Shown here piece after piece: positions 45,841-56,659 of a stretch of 64,000 nt of DNA. A model generated the notes under the pieces. That model made no database searches. It saw nothing but the letters and a program-made list of their open reading frames with translations, and had not been told where the DNA came from. Where the stretch lies: positions 13,201,591 to 13,265,590 of the forward strand of contig OZ038469.1 in assembly GCA_964036295.1 (NCBI GenBank). Reading direction: 5' to 3'. Position 1 is the first letter of the stretch, and the number at the start of each line of letters is the position of its first letter. Source of the DNA: Plumapathes pennacea. Lineage: Eukaryota > Cnidaria > Anthozoa > Antipatharia > Myriopathidae. A program made the position numbers and the translations under genes.

Positions 45841-46389
45841 CAATAACCACCGCCGCTACTTACATTACTTGATAATCAATTGACCTTTCGATAATCAATG
45901 TATAATAGCTGACCACTTTTAAAACTCTAGAGTGCAGCCTGCGTGAACAGGTAGTGATGATATTTTGTGTCTTTCACAATCTTGGTGTCTGTTTCGTCTA
46001 ATCTTCTTGAGCTATAGTCTCACTCATCTCTTCATTGGTTATACTTTAGGGACACGTAATTTCAAATGCCATTTCAGGAAAACTAGTTTCCAATATTTTC
46101 TGTGGAGGGTGGGGCCAGAACCGTTCTTTATTTTCCTTCATGAAATAGCCCTTCCCCCCGCCCCCCTCTTACCGCTCTCGTTACGATAAAAACTGACAAG
46201 TCACTTTATACCATCAAATGAAAATATCGCAAATAATAAAGCATGTAACAGCAATGAAATGATCAATCGATTTATATTAATTGATGGTTAACTGATATTT
46301 TAATACTTATCATAAACTCGCTGAAGCTTGGATTATGTATAGTGGCATGGCAAACCATCACTTCATTAATCATTTTTCTTTTCTTTCAG
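45841..46389 (+). other. 5' flank of gene 3
   Basis: No gene seen. The last 60 bases, with GTATAGTGGCATGG and TTTCTTTTCTTTCAG, match the region just before gene 1 and end in a strong 3' splice site at 46389. This supports a 5' UTR intron in this family. Confidence 0.4.
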
Positions 46390-46395
46390 AACATT

Positions 46396-49300
46396 ATGTC
46401 AGTGTACAAGACTGCTGGATTTGTGTTGATGTTGGTGTGGATTTCATTGATGATCTCCTCAGGTAAAATGTTAGCTGGTAGGGGAATGGGCGAGGGAAGC
46501 CGGTGAGGATGATCAAACAAGCAACTTATGTCTATTATCTTTATTTTTTGTACAACAGGAGTCAGTGGAAACATTGGGAGAGACTTTGTTGTTGGATTTT
46601 TCAGCCAACATGGTGGGTACACAAGTAAAAGCAACAAATTGTACGTCACAAGCCGAAACAACGCTCTTGTCCGTGTGGAGGTTCCCTTTCTATTACTGAG
46701 TCAGACTTATCACGTGGCCAGCGACAATATGACAACCATAGAGCTTAGCGGCACAGTGCGCATGAATGCTGTGACAGGCAAAGAAAGAAAAGGCATCCAC
46801 GTCACGTCTGATCACGATATCGCAGTCTACGGATTAAGTTTAGAATCAGGCAGCAGTGATGGATTTCTCGGACTTCCTTTGAACATGACTCAGACGGAAT
46901 ATGTTGTACCATCGTACACTCCAAGCTACTATATCTCTTTGGTTGGTATCGTTGCCTCAGAAGACAACACAGTTGTAGTTGTAACTCTAAGAACATCAGG
47001 AACAGTGACGTACAAAGGGATCCATTATCGAAACTACGAGACAATCACTGAAAACATGGATCGACTGGAGATTTTCCAAATTGCATGCAGCGCTGATCTG
47101 ACTGGAACCAGAGTAATGTCCAACAAGAAAGTGTCTGTATTTTCTGGAAACCAATGCACCAATGTTAAAGTCTCATATTGTGACCACCTGGTGGAACAGA
47201 TCCCTCCTGTGAACCAGTGGGGCACTCATCACGTGACAAGTCCCACACCAATGCGAACAGCTGGAGACATATTCCGTGTTTTGGCCGCTTACACTAAAAC
47301 CGCGATAAGTGTTGGTGGTAACCACACATCACTTGATCAGGGAGACTTTGCTGAGTATGACATTCCTTCGGACGATTCCCGTGAAATAGAGTGTGACAAG
47401 CCCTGCCTGGTTGTCAAGTACAACAAAGGCGGCAGTGCTGATTTCTTGGGTACAGATCCATTTATGACAATCCTTCCTCCTGTAAGTAAATACACGCCAG
47501 CTGCTCTTGTTGCGACACCACTGCTTGCTGGGAGGGGCGGAAGATTCACTACGCTCATCAGCATCATAATGAATACCTCGGACACTTCAGGACTTCTTGT
47601 TGATAATCAGCTGCACGGACTGACATGGGAGAAGATACAAGGAACGGAATTCTCACGAACATTCATGATCGCCAATAAAACAAACTACAAAATCAGCCAT
47701 CAATCAGAACACGCCCGTTTCCTCCCTCTTGTCAGTGGGCACGTAACATCTGAATCATTTGGCTTTCCAGGAAGTTGGTCTGATGACCAGAATATTCTTG
47801 GAAATTGCCGACCCACTTTGACATTTCCTGATGACGTAAACCAGACCTGCCGAGATTCCATTGCAGTCAACATCACCGGCTTCCCAAGTGTCCAGTACAG
47901 TCTTTGTAATACATCAGTAAGTTTCACCTACACCGACACATTTGCCTCCAATGGACGCTGCCCTGATTCACAGCAGGTGATACGGCGACAGTTTACCGGA
48001 GTTGATTCTTTTGGAAGAAAATACACTCATGAACAGACAATAACATCTTTCCCAACAAGTAAGGGCGTTTTTGTTTTGTTTTGTTTTGTTTTTTGGAAAA
48101 TGTAAACTTTATGCTACTTATTATTGGTATGCTGCTATTTTTTCGTTATATTCTTTTGAGTATTAAATTTAGTCACGTAATCTTTCTTTGGCCGAAACAC
48201 GTTGGCAACACTACTAGTTACAATGCAGTGCGTTTTAATGCAAGTACTACCAGGGCACCAACAAAGGGTCAAAAGCCAGGTTGAGAAACGTTTGGTCAAC
48301 TGCGACTAATTTATCGTTGTCAGCAATAACAATTCTATTGTACTCATAAATTGAGTAAAATAATATTACTAGGATGTTAAAGACATTACTTCTAAGAATA
48401 AGAGCGTCAGTTTCATATCAGTATATATTTTTGAGATGAATAAAATGATAAAATACTTAGACAAAAACTTATAAAGTTCTTTGAAGCTCAGCCATTTTTC
48501 ATATTTGTTGCCTATAAACAGGTGCGCCAGAAGTCACGTGTTCTGAAGATCACATGCACGTCGTTATAAAGCTGGAAAACTACCCTTACCTGGACCCAAA
48601 TCAAATGCACTTGGAGGATCCATCATGCACCGCGTCAGAGTACAACAGCACACACATCCTGTTTCGCATCCGGCTCAACGAGTGTGGAACCGTTAAAAGC
48701 GTCAACAATGGCACCTTGATGTTTAAGAATAAGGTGACAGGAAAAGTACGCAGCAATGATGGCTCGGTAATAACGCGCTGGAACCGAGTCGAGTTTATCG
48801 TCAGTTGTTCACTTCAAAGAAACGCAAGTCTTGGTGGTCCCAGCTTTAAGCCTCAAGGAGTTATCACTGTAAACGAAGGTAAAGGGAACCAGTGCGCTGT
48901 ATCTTGCTTGATAAACACTCGAAGGCATGCAACTTTAGTTAGTTCATCTTGAATTACATTCTCGAAAGGGGGGAACGGAGTGTGGTTTGTTGTATTAAGA
49001 TTATTTCTAGGATCTTTTGGCCTTCAATAAATAGCCTGGTTTGTACTCGTTGAAACAATGTTGGAGCCCACAGGAGGCGATTAAAGAATGGTACAGCCAA
49101 GAGTAAAGAAATTAAGCATGTGATATCGGGCTTTTTGATCTTCTTCTCAGTTCTTCAAAGTGATGTGAGTATTTCGAAAAATGATGTATGCAGCATAACG
49201 AAAGTGTTCAAAGTATGGAATGAGAGTAGTTTTATAATGTCATCTGTTTGTTTTTTTTCTAGCTGGGTATGGAAAACAAACTTTTACCATGGAACTGTAC

Positions 49301-51078
49301 CACAGCAGTCAGTACCAAACTGTGCACGAGAACTTTCCCGTTGATGTGGCATTGAACGAACGGCTTTATGTCCAGCTGGAAGTCACATCTAACACGTATG
49401 ATCTGGTCCTGTTCACCGAGAAATGCACCGCCACACCTCAACCTCCAACCAATATCGGCCACGTCCTTCTAGAAGATGGGTAAATTAAAAATCGATGAGT
49501 AACTTTTCGCTTTGTGTATAGCAACAAATATGAATCCGTTAAGCATCAGAGGCAAAAATAGTAGAGGAATGAGGTAGAAAATATTGTTTCGATTGACCTT
49601 GTGCTTTGCTGTGTCTTCCATGTTTGGTGTTTCCGGCTTGTGACGAAAGCAACCACGTGACGATTGCGCTTATTGCACCTTTTATCGGTCCATTTTTTCA
49701 TAGCTATTAGTCCATAAAAATGTGCACTCCGTGTGCAACAATGGATAAATTTAATCAAATTTGCAGAAATGATTTCAATGAATATTTATTTTTAATTTAC
49801 AGGTGTGTCACAGACGGTACATTACAGTACAATTACCAGAGATCCAGACGACAGCGATTCAGTTTCCAGGCCTTCCGCTTTGTGGATGACTACCAGACGG
49901 TTTATCTGCAGTGCGATGTGTTGGCGTGTCACGCGACAAGTGACGATTCTCGCTGCACCAGAGGCTGTTTAAGTCAAGGAAGACGTAAGAGAAGAGAAGA
50001 TTCAGACAGTCAAGAGGGATACGAGAAAGGGTCAAAGTCCCATGCCGTTACAATTGGGCCGATTGTAAAGGAAGATGACAAAGACAACATCAACAAAGGC
50101 TAGTTCAGTTTTGAGCTGTAGTTACGTGCACGCATTTATTTTTATGACCCATCAAATATTTCCTCCCGCGCGTGATTGGTAGAATCGTGACACGTGACCG
50201 AATAACGTCCGCTCCTGAGCGGACGTTATCAGCGAATAACCCTGGCCTGGCGAACTAACGCTGTTTATTGACAATATCCGAACACAATTTTATACATTTA
50301 ATCACAAAAATCATTACAAGACGACTATTGAGGAGGACATCAATTTATTGGTCGAAAAAGCAGTTTCAGAAAGCACTAAAAAGCTTCACAGTTTCCGCGC
50401 CGTTATTTGCGCTGAGAGAGGAAATATTTGAAGGATAATAAAGACAATAAACTACTTTTGGCTTCGGAAATATGCACGGATAATTGTCCTTGGACATTAT
50501 CTGTTCCTCGAAGCTCACAGTTGCCCTCGAGCTTCGCTCTCGGGCAACTTTTTGCTTCTCGGAACAGATAATATCCTCGGACAATTATTCATGCATATTT
50601 CTTCGCCAAAAGTAGTTTATTGTTTATATAACACCAAAATATGACTCGGTGTTTGACATCAAACTGATTTGCACCATGTTTTGACGTATATGGAGTTTTT
50701 CTTAACCGTAATGACAGGCTAATAACATGTTAGTCGGAGCAATCTTTTATTAATGGACTGCAATCGAGTGGCCAGCATATTCACTGGCCAGTATAAAAAC
50801 ATGCAGGTGCCTTTGTGTGTGTTCCCAATAAACAAGCACTTCTATTGTTTAATTTATAAATCCTATTTATTTTGTCAGGAACAGATGATTCGCAGCAGTC
50901 CAGTATCGTCCCTGTTGTTTCTGGAGCTGTGGCAGGTGTGCTGGCCTTGGCAATCATCTGTGCCGCTGTATTAGTTGCTTTACGCATGCTCAGACGCAAA
51001 CCCGCTGGACCAAGCCAAACTGCTAACTCTATTGACAACCCAGGATTTGACTGCAAAGAGATGAACACAGTTGCCTGA
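46396..51078 (+). CDS. Gene 3: IgGFc-binding domain + ZP domain, single-pass membrane protein
   Basis: Spliced model: 46396-46462, 46559-48058, 48522-48878, 49263-49479, 49803-50098, 50879-51078, giving 878 aa. Signal peptide MSVYKTAGFVLMLVW...; IgGFc-binding domain about 25-522; ZP module about 523-812 with the RRKRR site and HAVTIGPIV; transmembrane helix about 822-847; tail with SIDNPGFDCKEMNTVA. Every junction matches gene 2 except the donor after exon 5, which is AAAG|GCTAGT in place of AAAG|GTTAGT. If that GC donor is not used, the frame reads GGC TAG and stops at 813 residues, without the membrane anchor. Function as for gene 2. The membrane form therefore depends on a non-canonical splice. 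Confidence 0.8.
46559..48058 (+). CDS. Gene 3 exon 2: IgGFc-binding N-terminal domain
   Basis: A 1500-base open exon, acceptor TACAACAG before 46559, donor CAA|GTAAGG at 48059. It is closer to gene 1 in its central part (for example MRTAGDIFRVLAA and TGTRVMSN) and closer to gene 2 towards its end (SFTY-DTFASNGRCPDSQQV), which suggests past exchange among copies. A G-rich variant LLAGRGGRFTT replaces LLSVNDERFTT of gene 1. Confidence 0.9.
48522..50098 (+). CDS. Gene 3 ZP-module exons 3-5
   Basis: Exons 48522-48878, 49263-49479 and 49803-50098, equal in length to those of gene 2 (357, 217 and 296 bases). They encode APEVTCSEDHMHVVI, the PYLDPNQMHLEDPSC block, AGYGKQTF, and the CDVLAC cluster with RRKRRED. 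Changes from gene 2 are mostly conservative. The donor of the last exon is GC instead of GT. Confidence 0.85.
50135..50626. mobile_element. Insertion with palindromes in gene 3 last coding intron
   Basis: Absent from the matching intron of gene 2, which reads continuously from GTTACGTGCACGCA to TATAACACCAAA. Contains a short perfect inverted repeat AACGTCCGCTC-CTGAGCGGACGTT (about 50205-50229) and a long one from CAATAAACTACTTTTGGC (50446) to GCCAAAAGTAGTTTATTG (50623), whose arms include GGACATTATCTGTTCC and its complement. This is the same intron that has the GC donor. Confidence 0.65.
50879..51078 (+). CDS. Gene 3 last coding exon: transmembrane helix and NPGF tail
   Basis: Acceptor TTTTGTCAG before 50879, as in gene 2. 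Encodes GTDDSQQSSIVPVVSGAVAG, the hydrophobic run to LVAL, RMLRRKP and SIDNPGFDCKEMNTVA before TGA. The exon is intact and nearly identical to gene 2's, with conservative changes, which suggests it is still under selection in spite of the GC donor upstream. Confidence 0.85.
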
Positions 51079-51172
51079 AATGTAAGAGACTAATGCAGAC
51101 TAGAATATGCTAGTGATCTAGTGATGTAAACATTTCTTATTTATTAACAAGTCTCTTATCAGACTTTCCAAC

Positions 51173-51197
51173 TTCCCCCCCCCCCCCCCCCCCCCGG
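51173..51197. repeat. Poly-C tract
   Basis: A run of about 23 C residues in the probable 3' UTR intron of gene 3. Blocks A and B lack it. Its true length is uncertain in any assembly. Confidence 0.85.
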
Positions 51198-51264
51198 TAT
51201 CAAAGCCACGTGTAACAATCTAAGACTCCCCTTGGATTTTTGTCCCTCCCAGATTGGTCCTATA

Positions 51265-51710
51265 AGACCTTGCTGCGAGCAGTGTTGAGGAATCTGGGGA
51301 GATTGTAAGAAACCACAATACAAAGACTGACTGATCACAAACGGGCGACTAGAAACGATGCCTTCATGCAGGTGCACAAACCTAGAACGAACCTGTGCCT
51401 CGCAAACGATTAATACACGACGTAAAACGAAACCCGCGAAAAAACAATTAGTAGATCAAAAGTTACCATATACTCACCACTTATCAACCATTGGAACTCT
51501 GAGTTTTCACAACCAACCATTGCATCAGCGACCCAACCGACCAATCACAATAATGATCAAAAAAATAAATACACCTGATTGTCTGACGACGTCTCTTCAC
51601 TTAACTCTGAAGATCACTACCGCTTCAGGTGCTCGTGCAATGTCGATTACCAACAACAACTGAAGACTACTCACACCTGGACAATATTACTAGACGGACA
51701 ATAAAAATAC
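51265..51710 (+). mobile_element. Decayed retroelement 3' end, block C
   Basis: Third copy of the remnant at 10635-11100 and 27575-28030, in the same position after the gene. Different small indels have broken the frames; the NNNN-like end (SITNNN then stop) shows a different reading frame from block B. No intact domain. Confidence 0.4.
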
Positions 51711-51878
51711 CATTGTATGTCTTTAAGTACTTTGCAACTGTGCGGTTACCAATTGGCTCTTATTTTTTCTTTATTCATATTATTTTGTAGTTTCTGGTGC
51801 TACACAGTCGCAGTGAGAAGTTTGAAGGTTGACGTTTTAACATCTCGTCCCTAATTATTTCTTTCATTTTCATTGCAG

Positions 51879-53690
51879 ACTCGTTCCAGTGATGAGGACC
51901 GATGAAGATGATGAGGAACAATGAAGCAGTTTTGTTGTATATCAATTGCAGGATTTGTTTAAGTCACGGTCTGGTTAGTTTAGAACGGTCCCCACGTTTT
52001 TTTTATTCAAATATGGTTGGTAGTTTTTTGTGACATTAGTTTAACAGGCTGGCACCTTATAATAACTTCTTGTGCCGGATATCTTGTTTTGCCAGTTTTA
52101 TTATGATATGTACCTCAGTGCTCAATTTTTTAGAAGATTACTGTCTATGATCTGGGAAAGAGATTGTTCGTTTCCTCGTGTAAAGCCGACGAGTCTCTTT
52201 CTTTGAAACGTAAACAGTATTTGAATTAGTTTTGCTTTTGCTTCCTAATAATCACAACAGCAGCATCAGTAGCACTGTTCTGTCAAAAAGTGAGTGACCT
52301 TCACGGCTGCCATTACAACCAAAAATCGGCATGCAGTATAGGTGTCATGGCCGTAGTATGCATGCAGCCCGAGGGAGGGGGGGGGGGGGGGGGGGACTCC
52401 CACAAAAAAATGACGGGGGTAGTTGTCGGGAATTTTCGTTTCGAGCCCTAAGAAGGACTAAAATGGGCGTGGCTTGAGTTGCTTTGACCCCTAAAACGTA
52501 CCAATAATAGCATACCAAGAAATTATAATTTCGATGCCTTTAATTGCTTTTAGGAGAATATCATCAAGCACTTTATCCCTTGCTGTTTTCAAACAAAAAG
52601 AGCGTCATCCGAGTTAGCACCTAACCCCTAGACAGTACCATGTCACATAAAAATGCCAGCGTTTGATGTTGAGCACCCTAAGCGGTACCAAAACCGTAAT
52701 TTTGACCCCTAAGCAGTACGACGAGCATCCCCGTCCTTTCTTATATGGGAGTCCCCCCCAGGAGGCATGCAGTACTTTGTATTTCATACTATGACGATAG
52801 TTAAAATAACTGAACTCATTGAAACTGATTGGTGATTGGTTTTGGGTGGTACCTCAGTTTTCTGATTATGTATCTACGATGCTTCGCTATTTTGTAGAGG
52901 ACTTACTGCCTGTGCACTAGAAGGAACAAGGTTATATTGATTCATTTTCTCTCTTCTAGAGAGGGATGAAACCCTATAAATCACTTTCTTTGACTGATAG
53001 TAACCTACTCAGTGATCAGCTTTGCTATTTTGTAGAGGATTACTGTTGCCCTGCAGAAGGAACGAGATTATTCACTTTCTGCCATCTAAAGAGGGGACGT
53101 TTGATAATGAAACCCTATAAATCTCTTTCTTTGGCATGTAAACAGTATTTGATTTAGTATTATAATGACATGTAACCTGCTCGATGATGCTTTGCTATTT
53201 TGTAGAGGATTTACTGTTTATGCTCTGCAGAAGGAAAGAGATAGTTCCTCTCATCTAAACTAGAGGGAAAATTTGATAATGAAACCCATGAGTCTCTTTC
53301 TTTGGCATGTAAACAGTATTTGATTTAGTTTTGCTTTTGCTTCATAATAATCACAACAACAGCACCAGTGTCGTCATCAGCACAACTTTGTCAACACGTG
53401 AGTCAGGCACTGTGCAGTGAACGCGATGTATGACAGTTTCCCTAGATAGTCTTTGAGCGTTCTGAGAGATTTTTACGAGTACTGATCAAGAGTGATTTTA
53501 AAATCTATGTTCCACACTGGTGCTGTTTTTACGAGGTATGCGGCTTTGGTTGTGATCACGGCGAAGATGTGGCATTTGGTGATCCTATCATCAGACAGTT
53601 GCTTATGTTTGCTGTATGACACTGGTGCTTATACTGGGACTTTTGTTGTATATCACATCATCAGAATACAATAAACAATGTCAGTGTACT
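51879..53690 (+). other. Probable 3' UTR terminal exon of gene 3
   Basis: Conserved acceptor CATTGCAG before ACTCGTT, and AATAAA at 53670-53675 followed by a TG-rich stretch. Contains the G/C-ended transposon at 52375-52768 and three degenerate repeats (52885-53335). It closely matches block B, so B and C share the longer form, while A has lost, or never had, about 1 kb. Confidence 0.4.
52375..52768. mobile_element. Short DNA transposon with G-rich/C-rich ends, block C
   Basis: Same element and same site as 28690-29075 in block B, with a longer G run (about 52377-52395) at the left end and GAGTCCCCCCCAGG at the right. Flanked by GCATGCAG on both sides. Its shared position shows it inserted before the B/C duplication. 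Confidence 0.65.
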
Positions 53691-53999
53691 GTTGAGAAAA
53701 ACCATGTTTCAAAGTAAGAATCGTTTGCTTCCACGCTTGCGCTCACAAACGGACAACTAAACACACGCATGCGCAGACGCACGAACACAGACGCGGGCCA
53801 AACGCCGATCACTCAGTTTTTGCAACCCTCATTCATTGCGGTTTAGTAGATCAAACAGGACAAGAATCCATTCTTTTGATAACTTTCAGTTCCTGAAGAT
53901 GCCGCTTGGCAATCACTATAGTAGCCTGCATATTCAGGTTATAACTGATGCCTGCAAGCTCACTTTTCAACAATAGTTGTTTACGTTAGTGTAGATATT

Positions 54000-54515
54000 C
54001 AAATGAGAAAGATCGACTCGAAGACATTACGTCACTTACGTCAAAGAAGCCTGGGCACAATTGTCCATTTATTGACCGCTACACGATGTATTTTGCGAGA
54101 TGTTTGACCGTCATCTTGAACTATACAGTATTTAACGTTTGGCCCAGTTTTGTACACCGCTAGCACTGAGATGAGCCACACAACTGCCGAGAACGTCCTC
54201 AAGAGGATACAGAGTAAATCTGTAGATGAACAAGGACATTTTTTGGTTGATAAAATTGTCCTTACGCGTGGTACTGCGTTTACGCAGTAAAGTCAAATGA
54301 TGTTCCGACGGTAAGTGAGTCACGTTGTGTATTATAGCTTTTGAGGTGAACGAACCTGGGAATGAATTGAATCTCCAGCAGGTCTGATCGCATGGTCCTC
54401 GTTATAACGTGTATAGCTTTGCTGTAGCTTCAAGCATACAAATTTCGAACAACCGACAAGGGCTTATCAGCCTGGGAACACTGCATGGCCAGCACTTTAT
54501 TCCTGACTTCATATT
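54000..54515 (-). pseudogene. Unknown membrane-protein-like ORF, block C, frameshifted
   Basis: Homologous to 30287-30814. An extra A in the plus strand (GAACAAGGACATT against GAACAGGACATT, near 54232) shifts the frame two codons after the internal Met, so the hydrophobic helix is no longer in frame. Another two-base loss occurs near 54060. This copy is broken. Confidence 0.35.
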
Positions 54516-55104
54516 TTCAAAATAGTGTGTATCAATAGTTTGTCCTTTAAATTAAGGTACCTAAATATTAATATTGCAAAACTCTGCAGAACAGCAACAT
54601 GCACACTGCTATCAGAATGTACTCATTGAGAGCTTTCATTTTTAAGCTCGCCTCACGAAGTGAAGGCGAGCTTGAAGTTGTCACGCTGTCCTTCCAGGCT
54701 TCTGTGTCAACAATGGACTTCCAAATAAGGAATTTCCAAAGAAGGAACTTGTCAGTTTCCAAATTTGGGCATGGTCGTGTTACGCAGTTCGTTCAAACAG
54801 AAGACGTCGAAGCTTCATGTGGAATTTCTTGTTTGTCATGGTTGTCAAGCATTCGAAGTTTGTTTGGCCATTAGGCCTGGGTGTTTCTACGAATGTAGGG
54901 ATTGTGCTGTGATTACGAAAATATACCGCGATTGAGCGACACTGAAATTAATGAAATGCTGTGATCATGAAACGCAGACATTGTGCTGTTTTGTAAACAA
55001 AGACCAGGCGTTAAACGAGGGTGCTTCTACAGCTGTGATTGATACAAGCTATCACGTCGCCAGATCGAATGGCAAGGATTGTGTTGCGGTAGAAACATCT
55101 GAAC

Positions 55105-55431
55105 GTGAAGTGCTTGACGGAAGGTCGCGTTAACATTTTACGTGGAAGGGTAAAACTAATCGGAAGCGAGAGAAAAGAACCGTCGCGTATTCCATTACGC
55201 AAAGTTCGAAGGCTTTTGCGAAAGAGCAAACACGTGCGGCGTAAGGTACGTCGCTACATAAGTAAATTTGTTCCCAAGTCGTCTGCTCTTGCCGAATGTT
55301 GTAAAAGGCATGAAACCCGTGCCAATCACTGTCTAACGAGGCACGTAAAGCTTGTAAATAAGAGCAAGATTAAGGTTCGCAAATATGTTTATCTGTGTAA
55401 GCAGCGGCCAAATACGAAACATAAAAATTAA
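55105..55431 (+). CDS. Basic 108-codon ORF inside the TTAA insertion
   Basis: Reads MKCLTEGRVNILRGRVKLIG, then a strongly basic region with RKVRRLLRKSKHVRRKVRRY and later ECCKRHETRANHCLTRHVK, which has a C-C...H-x-H-like spacing (CC, H, H, C, H). A shorter frame (54951-55133) precedes it. I do not recognise a family. It could be a DNA-binding fragment of the element or chance. Confidence 0.2.
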   Translation: MKCLTEGRVNILRGRVKLIGSERKEPSRIPLRKVRRLLRKSKHVRRKVRRYISKFVPKSSALAECCKRHETRANHCLTRHVKLVNKSKIKVRKYVYLCKQRPNTKHKN

Positions 55432-55439
55432 GGCTTTAT

Positions 55440-56050
55440 GTGGCTTATGTGGGAATGTCATTTTATTGGCCTTTGCACAACTTGGCATCTTACCAGCTTT
55501 GATGTTTTGATGACAAATCCATTCAGAATTGTTCACACTTTCTTCCCCAATGATACAAAGTTTGATTGATGCATTAAGATCTGAGTTGAATGAATGTTCA
55601 TGACATCTAATCACACCAGCTTTGTACCAAAGTTGATCACAGCAAGTACACATAACTCAGGTCCACATTTAATATTTTCATGAAGTTGCTTAATAAGACC
55701 CTCAATGGTTTTTAATTTGTTTACTCTTTGTTTTTGCTTCGTCTGTTTTTCTTTTAGTCTCACTAATTGTGGATTTTTTTGCCTTTGTATTTTTTTGGCT
55801 TGTCTCTTTTTCTTTAACAAAATCTGGGTCCTTTTCCTTTTTTGGCCTGTCTCTCTTTTTCTTTCACATAATCTGGGTTTGCTTCTCTGTATATTTTTTT
55901 AGCTTTATCTTCTTTTTGTTTTACTTTGGGATTACTTTTTCTGTTTCATGTGCATTCTCATTAGCTTATCTTTAGCAAGATATTGTTGATCCATTCTTTG
56001 CTTTCTTTTATAATCTCTCAAATAAGCTTTTCATTCCTCAACAGCTGAAG
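55440..56050 (-). pseudogene. Helitron protein N-terminal fragment, frameshifted
   Basis: The minus strand has a K/R/Q-rich coiled stretch (KKRQAKKIQRQKNPQLVRLK, then IEGLIKQLHENIKCGPE), followed after a one-base frameshift near 55653 by CTCCDQLWYKAGVIRC, and then NSEWICHQNIKAGKMPSC and AKANKMTFPHKP. That order (CGPE, CxxCDQLWY, EWIC, G+MPSCAKAN, FPxKP) is what I know from the zinc-finger-like region ahead of the helicase-like domain in animal Helitrons. The frame decays after FPHKP and no Rep or helicase motif follows. Confidence 0.55.
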
Positions 56051-56659
56051 AATCACAATCTTTCTTGTTTGAGCAACTAACTGCACAAACAGTATTATCA
56101 TTTTGATTTATATTATTTTGTACTGCACTATTTACAGCATCATGACTGCAATCCTGGCTTTGAACACAATATTATTTGTCACCAATGGAACAGTTGAAAC
56201 ATAGTGAACCTAATCTAGGTGTCCAATGTACAAAAAGATTCTTCTTTGGAAGTTTCTGGGTTCAACTAAAGAGTGCTTTCTGCACAATTTTGAGCAGATT
56301 CTGTCATATGAATAATGTCTCACTAACTATAAAAGCAAAATAAAATTTTAAACAAAAACCATGTGAACCCTATCGACCAACAAGAATGGGCGAGCTTTGA
56401 GCGGCACCGCTGCTTTGATTAAATATAAAGTAGTCACTTTGACTGTTCAGGAGTTTCATTTAAGAGTTCAGGAGTTGGAAGTGAACACTGCTATTAATAG
56501 AATGTACTCATTGAGAGCTTCCTTTAAGTGTTCACACCTTTAGATGTCATTTGACAGTTCAGAAGCTGGAAGTGAACACTGCTATTAGAATACTCCCTTT
56601 TGAGTGCTTCTATTTGAGTGGTTGCATGTGCACACTTAGATTAAGGGCCTTGTTACACG

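Larger units (their letters stand above)
54644..56422. mobile_element. TTAA-flanked 1.8 kb insertion, block C only
   Basis: Blocks A and B read TTTTAAATATAAAGTAG without interruption; here TTTTAA and TTAAATATAAAGTAG are separated by about 1.77 kb, giving a clean TTAA target duplication. The left end is a strong hairpin (AAGCTCGCC TCAC GAA GTGA A GGCGAGCTT); the right end has GGGCGAGCTTTGAG and the small stem AGCGG-CAC-CCGCT. Inside are a plus-strand basic ORF (55105-55431) and Helitron-like remains on the minus strand (55440-56050). The TTAA preference points to a piggyBac- or Kolobok-like mobilisation; no transposase of either kind is visible. Confidence 0.6.

Noticed and set aside
55705..55975. 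Phe-rich plus-strand frames (FFAFVFFWLV and similar) suggesting membrane helices
   Set aside because: They lie antisense to a Lys/Gln-rich coiled region of the Helitron-like fragment; poly-T runs explain the Phe content.
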